Notes under the pieces: generated by a model
Databases searched by the model: none
What the model was told of the DNA's origin: nothing
What the model saw: the letters and a program-made list of their open reading frames with translations, nothing else
Translations under genes and position numbers: made by a program
Assembly: GCA_964017185.1 (NCBI GenBank)
Contig: OZ024870.1
Coordinates: 22,591,621 to 22,655,620, forward strand
Length of the DNA stretch: 64,000 bases
Reading direction: 5' to 3'
From: Rugalucina vietnamica
Lineage: Eukaryota; Mollusca; Bivalvia; Lucinida; Lucinidae
Shown here: one piece after another, positions 55,490 through 64,000 of the stretch
Layout of the letters: each line of letters begins with the position of its first letter
Numbering within the stretch: position 1 is the first letter of the stretch

Positions 55490-56043
55490 TAACTTCAAAC
55501 CATCAATGGAACTTGTTAACAGACGGAATATGCAAACAGAATTGTCACACAGTGTGTCTGTCTGATAGAATTAACAAAACAGTATGTCCGTTTCTCATTT
55601 GCATGGCGGCTGACGTACGTCTGTTCGTGACGTTTAGTTTGGATTAACATTCCAGTGGCAGCTATGTGTCATTCAGCAAACCCATGAGATACATGGTTGT
55701 ATGACTGAAAACTTGTTGAACAACTGAGCCGCCTCGTGGGAAAACCAACAATGTGGTTTCCGACCAGGTCTGACACAAACCGACCTGTAAAAGCACAGAA
55801 AAGAGCTAGAAGCTTGAAATTTCGGATTTAAGTAGAAGAGGAATTGTACTATCCGTGTAGCGAAAACAAAGGCGCTGATCAGCTTCGCGGTTACCGCGAA
55901 GCTGATCTGCGCCTTTGTTTTCGCCTATGCAAATTGTTGGTTTTCCCATGGGGCGGCTCAACTGACACAGACAATCGCAAATCTTCATAATGAATGATTG
56001 ACATTGGCATCTATGCAAATGTATCATATATTCTGCTAATGTC
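55490..56043 (+). repeat. Family Q repeat, copy 2 (rearranged, with a Z element between modules)
   Basis: 55490-55725 matches module 2 of 24816-25090 in the same orientation (GAATTGTCACACAGTGT, TTGGATTAACATTCCAGTGG, GTTGAACAACTGA). 55963-56043 matches module 1 in inverse orientation (ACACAGACAATCGCAAAT, ATGTATCATATATTCTGC). A complete Z element lies exactly between them. Confidence 0.6.
55726..55959 (-). mobile_element. Family Z MITE, complete, with 4-bp target duplication
   Basis: 234 bp, GAGCCGCCTCGTGGGAAAAC to CATGGGGCGGCTC, AACT on both sides. The hairpin is perfect around CGCGGTTACCGCG. Very close in sequence to the copy at 17063. Confidence 0.93.
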
Positions 56044-56074
56044 CGTTTGCAGACACATTTTACAATATGATGAT

Positions 56075-56235
56075 TATGATCCTAATCAGTTTGGGCTTAC
56101 GACCAAGTCCGACACAAATCGGCTTGTACCTTCACAGCAGCAGGCTAAAGGCTTGATTTTTTTTATTTATGTAGAAGAGGAATAGTACCATCCGTAGAGA
56201 AAACAAAAGCAATGATCAGCTGTACAGCTACTGAT
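56075..56235 (-). mobile_element. Family Z MITE, truncated and degraded
   Basis: GGGCTTACGACCAAGTCCGA, GGAATAGTACCATCCG and GAAAACAAAAGCAATGATCA identify an internal part. Both ends are missing. Confidence 0.65.
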
Positions 56236-57479
56236 ACAAGCATTGATACAAGCAACTCTACTGTCGCTGGATATACTTAAATCGGCACGGACCGTAGATC
56301 TCTGAACAAGTAAAACTGTGTGCAAGTGTTCTTTAACTGGCTAATTTTAGCTCGTCACGTTGGCACACTTTAGAACAGAACTCAAAGAAAATCAAACACA
56401 CTATCCAAATTACGAAACAAATGGGGCTAAAGCTTGTCACACCAGGACATACACACTTTGAGGGTCAGGCAGTTATTGGCTATGAACTGGATCAGTCAGA
56501 CATATGTTTCTGTTTTTACAAACCGACTCCGTCATGTGATTTTCGATTAAAGGGCTAGACACACTGCACTTTCCATAACATTTGTCATTTCATTTCGCTT
56601 ACAATGGAAACAAACTGACTCTTTCCTCTTCGTCAACATATCACCAAAATTTTAACATCACGCTTGAAATGCAGGATGACTAGCTCTTTCCCGGTGAGGT
56701 AGCCGTCCGGTTGCATCAACGTAAAACAAAGTTAACAAACACAACAGATAGGCGGAATGATAACAAGCAATACTCGTAAAGATAAATGACAGGCCTAGAA
56801 ATCATTTAGCATTAGTTTCATTAGATTTCTGAATTTGATGAAAAGACCCCGTAAACACAAATAAGCAACGCAAATAAGAAATAAAACCTGACTCAATGTT
56901 CCCTTTTAGATGCGGGTCAACAAGATTTGACCAACAGAGACTGCTAGCAAATTTACACAAACAGGTATGTTAATATAACAGATTTAATTGTTAACAAGAT
57001 ACCGCTGATTATAAGGGATGATCTATGTATTAATTTTATAAAATCATTACATGTATTATCGACTGAAAATAGGTTTTCCATAACGAGGCACAAATAACGG
57101 GTCATCCCAAGTGGCTATCCTGCTTCGAATTGATTGAGTTTGATCACTGACCACAGCCTTTGTATATTCCGTCTAATAGGACACCCGTCTGACCTTTCAG
57201 GATAATTCCAATCTAAAGGCGACGGATGCAGATGAAAGTATTGTTACAGTAGCCAATCAATCCAATGTGGCAATATATTGAAAGACACATTTTGTATTGC
57301 TTAATACCCTAATGACTGAGCATATAACAGATTAGAAACACATTAGTTTCTAACTGATAGAGGCCAAACGAAGGGGTTATTAAGAGAAATATCAGTAGCA
57401 TAGGGAACAATAGTCTTCACTAGCACAATCGGCTATTATCGGATTTACGGAAATACCCGAGCGCTTACCTGTGAAATTA
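56236..57479. other. No supported feature
   Basis: About 1.2 kb with no long ORF, repeat match or RNA-like fold that I can see. Confidence 0.4.
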
Positions 57480-57900
57480 CTGTTGAGCGATGTACACAAT
57501 TGAATAGGAAAACCATATAAAATGTTAAAAATGACACTTTTTCCGTTTTACGACAAAATTTTATAAGTTATGGTCATAATGTTTATAATATGCCATAAAA
57601 TGTGATATAAAAATATACAAAATAAGTATTTGCCATGTTTCTTCCTTTTGCGATTGAAAATCCTTCCATATTCGAAAGTTCGTCCATATTAATCTCATAG
57701 ACTCAGTAGGAATTTTGCGAAAAGGTGTAAGAAGCCATTTTTAGCCTTAAATTTCATAAATTTGAGATTTTTTGCGAAGTTTTTATAAGTTATCACCATT
57801 TAGAAAATTTTATAAGCTTTAATCTGATGTGTTTTATAATAAAATAAGTATTTTCAAAATTTCTTCCATTTGACTCAGAAGATGCAAAATTACGCGTTTC
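57480..57900. repeat. Diverged internal duplication, AT-rich
   Basis: AAATTTTATAAGTTATGGTC with AAAATAAGTATTTGCCATGT, and TTTTTATAAGTTATCACCAT with AAAATAAGTATTTTCAAAAT, are related blocks about 240 bp apart. No coding. Confidence 0.4.
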
Positions 57901-58016
57901 GCAACTACCATCCTGACTTACTCTATGAAATGCCTATGTCCAAACCAAGAGGAGCAGCGTTGCTACCACCGTAACCAGTTGAGTCGGTTATTCAATAAAG
58001 AAATAAAGAAAGAATG

Positions 58017-58265
58017 AAAGATCATATTAATTAAAGAAATTGTTTTAATGAAAGGAGCCGAATTCAATGCAGAAATTAAAGGTTTGTACTCGCTATAGTG
58101 ATTTGTTTTACTCAACAGCAGTTTAGCTGGAAGTGAGACCTTTAAATCATTTAATATACCGCGACATACATGTTGACACCATGATAGACAACTTTTAACA
58201 GGTAGAAATCAACTGCATGGAAATTGTACATATATTTAATCAGTGCGTGTTAGAATGCATAGTAT

Positions 58266-58317
<52 letters not shown>

Positions 58318-58329
58318 GAAAGAAAGAAA

Positions 58330-58369
<40 letters not shown>

Positions 58370-58625
58370 AGAAAGAAAGAAAGAAAGAAACGATAATAAA
58401 ATATGAAGTTCAAATCATGTTTAATTAAAGAACTTATTTTAGGAATTGTGGAATTTAAAGATTTTGACTTACTAAATGCATCTTTTTTAATAAAACTATT
58501 ACCTCACAATGAGAACTTTTAACGCGAAATACATGTTAGATACCTTTTTATAGATGAAAATAAGCTGCATGAGAATTGAACATGTATTTAATCAGCGTGC
58601 ATGATTTTGCTATGTAGATAGTATA
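58017..58625 (+). repeat. Diverged tandem duplication around a (GAAA)n tract
   Basis: 58017-58262 and 58412-58625 share, in order, TTAATTAAAGAA, ATACATGTTGA/ATACATGTTAG, GCTGCATGAGAATTG-like sequence and ATTTAATCAG. The gap (58263-58390) is GAAA/GAAAG repeat. Arginine/lysine/glutamate ORFs there are low complexity. Confidence 0.55.
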
Positions 58626-59398
58626 CCCCAAACTCCGAGTTTTGTAAGAGCGTTATCATCTGTAGTCACAAACCGGCCTGGTTTGATGACAGGCTGGTGA
58701 AAACCTTAAGCAAGATTTTTTTCATGTCGCGGCCAAACTGATCAGTTTGTCATTCTCAAATCAACTTGTGGCACGTGTCTTAAATAAACATCCCCTGCAA
58801 TAAAAGCTGGGGCCTGCGGCCGTATTACCTTGACGATAGGTGATTTTGACAAATTCAGCGTTTGGAATAGAGATTGCATCTTGCGTATGTTTTTCTTCGT
58901 AAAATAAACGATCTATTTAGAGCTACATGTAGAAAACAAACAAAAAAAAAAATCGCTGTGAAAAAGGACTAGGCCAAACATTATTTATTCTACGCAAGTA
59001 CAGAAACTAGATGCACCCAGGACTTTGGATATAGATCTGAGTATATGGATAAGAAAACATGTTTCGATCAGCCTGCACACCATATCTGCTCCATAAGCAC
59101 GTACATACATATTGGGGAGTCTCCGAGATTGGCAATATAACAAAGCATTATTTCTAGGCGCAAAACGAAGGAAGCTTATTTTCACCTACAAAAATAGACT
59201 GTTTTATTACAAAAAGTTTTTAGTCTAAAAATAATGCGTCTAATTTCCAATTCATTTTAAGACATGGACTGTGTTTGTGCAAATCAACATATGTGTCAAT
59301 AACTGCATCGAGGTGATAGACGCTTTTGTCAAGTGACAATTCACAACTAAAATTAAAGACAATAGGCCATCGGACCGGTCCCTATTTACTCTCTGAAC
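58626..59398. other. No supported feature
   Basis: Nothing recognised. Confidence 0.4.
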
Positions 59399-59671
59399 TC
59401 ATTACGAAAACACGCCCATGCAATAAACAGAAGTTAGTTTAGCTTTAACAATAAAAATTTCAGCTAAAAATTTTGATATTTTTCTCATTTTTGCTCAAAA
59501 CATAGATTGTGGGTACACGTTAGAACCGCCTCGCCGAGGCGGTTCTAACGAGTACCCACAATCTATGTTTTGGAGCACAACTAAGAAAAATAGGTATACC
59601 CATGCATACCCCAGTTTTGTTATATAAACATGGGGTTCAAGGGGGTATACATTACATGGACATGTTTTCGT
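59399..59671 (-). mobile_element. Family W MITE, best complete copy
   Basis: TTACGAAAACACGCCCATGC to CATGGACATGTTTTCGTGAT, i.e. imperfect terminal inverted repeats. The centre GTTAGAACCGCCTCG with inverse CGAGGCGGTTCTAAC is a perfect palindrome, continued by GTGGGTAC and inverted copies of ATAGATTG. 273 bp, non-coding. Confidence 0.88.
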
Positions 59672-59819
59672 GATGTCTTAAGATTAGCCTGCACACTGAA
59701 TCCCCGCAGACAATTTGTACCTCTATTGTGCGATTCGTGCCTGATCATATAAAATAAATAGCATAATTGCATCATGTTTTGTTTTCTTTCTTTCTTCCCA
59801 TGCATACAACGTTACTCTA

Positions 59820-59935
59820 GATAGCCGGGGAATTAATGCGTCGTGCTCAAGGACAAAACACAGTGCCCCATGAGGGTTTCGAACCCAGGACCGCTCGATA
59901 TGGAGTCTGACACCATATCACCAGGAAAAAAGCTC
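59820..59935 (-). repeat. tRNA-derived SINE
   Basis: On the minus strand, TGGTGATATGGTGTCAGACT (box A-like) and GGGTTCGAAACCC (box B-like) are followed by CACTGTGTTTTGTCCTTGAG, a SINE body word. An acceptor stem is not formed. Confidence 0.65.
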
Positions 59936-60079
59936 CCTTCCACTGTATTTTAATTACCGAAAAGCCAGACCGACAGCAAAGTCCGCTCCTGCAGTTCTAA
60001 GAAGCATGCACATGCGTGGTAAATTTTATGAAAAATAATTGTTATCTTTTCTAATTTCAAGAATTCAAATATAGTAACA

Positions 60080-60310
60080 CATTACGAAAACTTGCAATAT
60101 ATAAAGATTTTTTCAGCGGTAATGATAGAAACATTTCACTGGAAATATTTGATACTTTTCATATTTATGCTCAAAACATGGAATAAGGATACACGTTAGA
60201 ACCGCTTTGGAGCAAAAATACGAAAAATAGGTTACCCTGTATACCCCAGTTTAACTAAATAATTTTGGGATTTAAGGGAGTATTCATTGCATCGACATGT
60301 TTTCATGATG
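60080..60310 (-). mobile_element. Family W MITE, partial centre
   Basis: CATTACGAAAACTTGC to GACATGTTTTCATGATGC, with GATACACGTTAGAACCGC but only a trace of the second palindrome arm. Confidence 0.75.
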
Positions 60311-60632
60311 CATTTTGACTGCACAGACGGAATACGTCTAATCTGGTCAGAACCCTTGAAACATCCATTTCTTATTACTATTACTATGATGGGCTCTTTT
60401 TCTTTCAAGTTCATATAAACCAAATTGCATAAATCTATCCCAGGCCTTAGCCACAAGTTACCTGTAAAACACAGGTCTATATTGGTAATTGTCCCTCAGG
60501 TGTCAAAATAGGACATCGCGCACATCGCAATCTATGGGAAATAATCGAAATTTGATCTGCACAGGTAATTTTCCAGGTAAGGCCTTGGTAACGTCCCTTA
60601 GCTGACTGAGGTTAATTGTCCCAGTTGTTTAT
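60311..60632. other. No supported feature
   Basis: Contains GGACATCGCGCACATCGC and a repeated ACAGGTAATTTTCCAGG-like word. No gene called. Confidence 0.35.
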
Positions 60633-60782
60633 ATGTCCTCATCCAGATTGCGTTTGCTTCTGGCCATTGCCATTTTACTACCACATGCTTGTTGGAGAGT
60701 CTTTGGAAAGGTAAGCAGATGCAATTGTCAGGAACTGGTGCGATTAGATGCAAACCTCAGGTCGAAAAAAAACGACAATTAG
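60633..60782 (+). CDS. Candidate small secreted peptide, 49 aa, or first exon
   Basis: The ORF starts MSSSRLRLLLAIAILLPHAC: a short basic n-region (SSRLR), a hydrophobic core (LLLAIAILL) and a small-residue cleavage region (PHAC), as in secretory signal peptides. It continues with WRVFGKVSRCNCQELV and RLDANLRSKKNDN, with three cysteines in all. A strong splice-donor match AAAG|GTAAGC sits at 60710/60711 after 26 full codons, so it may be a first exon of a secreted protein or neuropeptide precursor. From about 60705 the bases weakly resemble a diverged reverse family X end, which argues against the readthrough version. No partner exon was found. Confidence 0.3.
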   Translation: MSSSRLRLLLAIAILLPHACWRVFGKVSRCNCQELVRLDANLRSKKNDN

Positions 60783-60840
60783 GAACAAAGAGAACATATC
60801 GCAAGCCGAGTAAGCAGCTACTTCCTTACAGGTGGCCTAC

Positions 60841-62069
60841 ACTCCCGCTCGCGTAAATGTACTCCATTTACGCGTATCATACGCGTATAACGCGCGTGTT
60901 ACGCACGTAATGCACATTTACGCGTAACATACGCGCATTTACGCGTAACGTATCTAATTAATATTCATAAGCAGTGATTAAAGCGTCGATACGCGTAAGG
61001 TTCAGACATTACGCGTATAAATGATCGGCCAATCAGATTCAACAGATTGTCAATACGTTTACGCGTATTTACGCGTATCATAAGGGATACAAAAGCTTAA
61101 GTACCTAACGGTTGATTTTGATATAACATCGAAAATAAAGAATGCGCAAGTATAATGGATTTTATTGATGAAAATTAATGGCATGAATATATTCAAGTAT
61201 ATTGTGAAATCCTTTTATGTGTCTCTGACCCTAATATCAGATTATAACTAGTTTCCGAATGAGTTAAGATTTCGTTCAAAATAAATCGAAATTTCATTGT
61301 AACCAAGATGGCGAAAGGAACAAAAATGAACATCGAAGTGAGGAATATTATTTTAGATTTGAAGCGTCTCGGGAAAACAAGGGGAAAACAAGGGGACAGA
61401 TAAGCCAGACATTAATCTTTAGAGTCGTAGAGTTCCTCCTCTATTTTGTAGAAGCACCACTATACGGTGTAAGGTTTGTACTTGTTTTTCTTCCACGTTT
61501 CTTTCTCCTTCTTGTATATCTGTTTTCAATTATCTCAACTGCATCCAAAAGCAAGCGAACACTACAGAAACTCGGTGTCAGATCAGGAACCGATCCAGGG
61601 ATGAACAGATGCACTGAAAATATTTCTCATGGGGCGATCACGGACATGTTATTCGTTCGAGGCAATTAATTTATACCGCAGGACTTAGTTTGAGAAAAGA
61701 TTAGATAGACCTATTGTTTAAGTCTAAAGCAAATCCGGTTTTTTGCTTTAACCATACAAGTTCAACATTATTGGCTGATTCATTACGCGTATGTTACGCG
61801 TATTCTTTGCGTAAGACTGCTTCACTCCCGATTGGTTACAAAAATACGCGTATATACTCAAATATTCGTAATGACTGGCTTTATGAATTGCCAGCTTATT
61901 GGTTAAAATCATTACGCGTAATGTACGCACGTTATGCGCATCATACGTGTAAGAGGAATTGAATTATGATTGGCTATTGAAACATACGCGTATAAATAAG
62001 GTGCGTATTACGTGCGTAATACGCGCGTACGTTACGCGTAATCAATGAGTACATTTACGCAAGCGGAAG
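60841..62069. mobile_element. Non-autonomous DNA transposon rich in ACGCGT, TA target
   Basis: The left end CACTCCCGCTCGCGTAAATG is matched in inverse by CATTTACGCAAGCGGAAGTG on the right; TA lies just outside both. Fourteen ACGCGT words sit in the two flanks (eight left of 61082, six right of 61780), most as TACGCGTA or TTACGCGTA. The middle encodes MAKGTKMNIEVRNIILDLKR followed by LGKTRGK, a helix-turn-helix-like stretch (61308-61403). A short tandem duplication (GGGAAAACAAG) then shifts the frame, after which RGQISQTL can be read. This looks like the remnant start of a Tc1/mariner-type transposase, consistent with the TA target. Confidence 0.65.
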
Positions 62070-62097
62070 TGTATGTGTTTCATCGCTTTTCCTTGTT

Positions 62098-62237
62098 TGG
62101 ATGTGATTATAGAATTTCAGAGGTTTTCCGAGACCGAATTCGGAAATTTAATCCTTAAAACAACCTTATCTCTAAGCCGCAGTGCAATATGTTATTAAGA
62201 ATTACAGGGTTTCCTATTAATCATTTTCTTTACTTCG
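62098..62237 (-). repeat. Family R repeat, copy 2
   Basis: Inverse of 15850-15983 at roughly 85% identity. It abuts the TA-target element on one side and a Z element 34 bp away on the other. Confidence 0.7.
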
Positions 62238-62270
62238 AAAAAAAGAACGAAAGCTAAACTTTATACATTT

Positions 62271-62504
62271 GAGCCGCCTCATGGGAAAGCCAACAATCTG
62301 CATAGGCGAAAACAAAGACGCAGATCAGCTTCGCGGTAACCGCGAAGCTGATCAGCGCCTTTGTTTTCGCTACTCGGATTGTACAATTCCTCTTCTACTT
62401 AAATCCGAAATTTCAAGCTTCTAGCTCTTTTCTGTGTTTGTACAGGTCGGTTTGTGTCGGACCTGTTCGAAAACCACATTGTTGGTTTTCCAACGAGGCG
62501 GCTC
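62271..62504 (+). mobile_element. Family Z MITE, complete, with 4-bp target duplication
   Basis: 234 bp, GAGCCGCCTCATGGGAAAGC to CAACGAGGCGGCTC, ATTT on both sides, hairpin perfect around CGCGGTAACCGCG. Confidence 0.93.
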
Positions 62505-62655
62505 ATTTCATGTGCTGAGAAACTGAATCAGATGCAAACAAAACGGTATATTTTTGGTATTATAGTAAACATGAAATGGTGACGGTTGAAATTACAATAA
62601 GCAATTTGATAAGAATAGCCCGTTTCAAATTGTGCATTGTAATACAAAAGTAATT

Positions 62656-62891
62656 GAGCCGCAGCATGGGAAAACCAACAATCTACATAAGCGAAAACAA
62701 AGGCGCAGACCAGCTTTGCAGTAAGTGCGAAGCTGATTAATCAGCGCCTTTGTTTTCGCTACACGGATTGTACAATTCCTCTACTTTCAAGATTTAACTT
62801 TCTAATTCTAACTTTCTTCTGAGACTGTACAGGATGGTTTTTGTCGGACCTGGTCGGAACCCAAATTGTTGGTTTTCTCACGCACATGCTC
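62656..62891 (+). mobile_element. Family Z MITE with 4-bp target duplication
   Basis: GAGCCGCAGCATGGGAAAAC to CACGCACATGCTC, AATT on both sides. The hairpin has substitutions (TTTGCAGTAAGTGCGAAG). Only 151 bp from the previous copy. Confidence 0.9.
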
Positions 62892-63109
62892 AATTCGAAG
62901 GTCCAGGGGCTGTAACAACAAAATACCATGGTTTATCCCATGCGCGGAAGGTAGTTAGCTGCTTCACTGCATAGTCATATTTTATTGAAGTTATGGAATG
63001 GTCTAGGAAGGTAGAGGAATCCATTACGAATATATAAACAACAATGATACGAGTAAACGAAGTTATAATACCTAGACCTCTTTTCCTTGTTCATTAATGT
63101 TTACATGTA

Positions 63110-63320
63110 TGCGCCTATACCAGGGGTTTGGGGGATCTGGGGAGAAGGGTATTTTCAGGGATTTTGGAGAAGGACGGTCATTTATTGTCAGGGATTTGGA
63201 GAAAAGGGCTATTTACTTTCAAGAATATGGGGAGCAAGCAATTTCTCTGCCCAGGGGTTAGGGAACCGTGAGTGGTTTAAGGAAAAACGTTTAAGGGACC
63301 TGGGGAGAAAGGTTATAATA
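63110..63320. repeat. Degenerate minisatellite, ~27-bp unit
   Basis: Variants of CAGGGATTTGGAGAAAAGGG-TATTT recur from 63120 to about 63310. The 82-codon ORF over it is made of these units and is not called as a gene. Confidence 0.6.
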
Positions 63321-63559
63321 AATTCGGTTTATTGAACACCTAAACAGAGAACTCAGTGGGAGAAACATCGTCGCCTTAGCGCAATGTAACTGACATATGT
63401 TGTATGTGACATCTACAAAATTTCTGCGCTAACGTGATATGTTTCTAAACAAATTACAAGGCGGTTTTACAAGGAGAATTACAATTATTCTCTACTGATA
63501 AACCCATGCAAACCATATGTAATGTTAAAGCAAGCACGGCTTAGACGGTTTGATAATTG

Positions 63560-63650
63560 ATATGGCCCACCCTTTCTCAGTAATATTTTCACTGCTCTTA
63601 AAGAATCTTAGTTTTAATTTTTGTTTGAAAATTGATGTAAGAATAGATAA
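63560..63650 (-). repeat. Family Y repeat fragment
   Basis: ATGGCCCACCCTTTCTCAGT, TTTTCACTGCTCTTAAAGAA and TTTAATTTTTGTTTG are the inverse of the left part of the Y unit. Confidence 0.75.
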
Positions 63651-63847
63651 TAGGCACCGCTCGATAAGGAAAATTACAGGGGAGGAAGTGCTCTCAAGTT
63701 AAGGTAGCCAGAAGAGACACCGAAGTCAATCCCAAAGCCTCAGAGAAATATTTCAATACTCCAGTCGAATCATGTGGATCATGTTGACATCCTGTTATTT
63801 CAATGGTAAGATATGGAACGCCTTTACTGACTCCGGATGTCTGAGTT

Positions 63848-64000
63848 CCTTATGTTGTAGGGACATATCTTTATGTTGTGTGGACCTATCGTTATGTTGT
63901 ATCGAACTTTCTTTATGTTGTGTGGAACTGTCTTAATGTTGTGTGGACCTATCTTTATGTTGTCTGGAACCATCTTTATGCTGTGGGCAACAATCTTTAT
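63848..64000 (+). repeat. 21-bp minisatellite, seven units and running off the window
   Basis: Units of CTTTATGTTGTGTGGACCTA plus T start at 63848, 63869, 63890, 63911, 63932, 63953 and 63974; an eighth is cut by the window end. Every unit is exactly 21 bp. One frame stays open throughout, giving heptads such as LYVVWTY. Coding use cannot be judged from this fragment. Confidence 0.85.

Noticed and set aside
58263-58428. Lys/Glu/Arg-rich ORF
   Set aside because: It is the translation of a (GAAA)n microsatellite.

Overview
The window looks like intergenic and intronic DNA from a bivalve mollusc, probably a clam-like heterodont. The evidence is the repeat content: the long element whose ends begin with AGCTCACCTGAGC, the tandem element carrying TGACCTTGACCTCAAGGTCA, SINE tails that read GTTAAACAACAAAC, scattered ACATGTA words, AT-rich base composition and many microsatellites. 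Species cannot be named from the sequence alone. No bacterial features (operons, Shine-Dalgarno sites, CRISPR) are present.

Only one convincing host gene was found. It is an unrecognised gene of five short exons on the + strand (47646-49714) whose four introns keep a single open frame of 178 codons. Its introns hold microsatellites, a small inverted-repeat element and a palindromic MITE. A 49-codon ORF with a clear signal-peptide-like start (60633-60782) is a weaker candidate. A pair of membrane-like ORFs (16009-16391) is weaker still.

The rest is mostly mobile DNA. (1) Family Z is a ~234-bp MITE with GAGCC...GGCTC inverted ends, a strong internal hairpin and 4-bp target duplications. It has about 15 copies, and one has a paralogous empty site inside the window. 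(2) Family X is a 3'-anchored, 5'-truncated retroposon with about 14 pieces; one copy keeps the tail of a coding region. (3) Family W is a palindromic MITE with TACGAAAACATG-like ends, seen about 8 times. (4) Family Y is a ~370-bp unit, tandem at 1566-2413 and dispersed elsewhere. (5) Two LINE ORF2 C-terminal fragments have their 3' tails. (6) Two large elements with internal tandem units lie at 21222-22366 and 45371-46907. (7) Several single inverted-repeat elements are present, including one at 60841-62069 packed with ACGCGT and one at 39235-39956 flanked by TTAA. (8) There are several tRNA-derived SINEs.

The centre (26716-32642) is a DIRS-type tyrosine-recombinase retrotransposon fossil, in the order gag-like, RT, RNase H, tyrosine recombinase. 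It has split direct repeats at its 3' end, a family X copy nested in it, and two ~98-99% identical 870-bp direct repeats on either side.

Family letters (X, Y, Z, W, U, V, N, O, P, Q, R, S, M) are my labels for repeats defined by comparison within the window; none was checked against a database.
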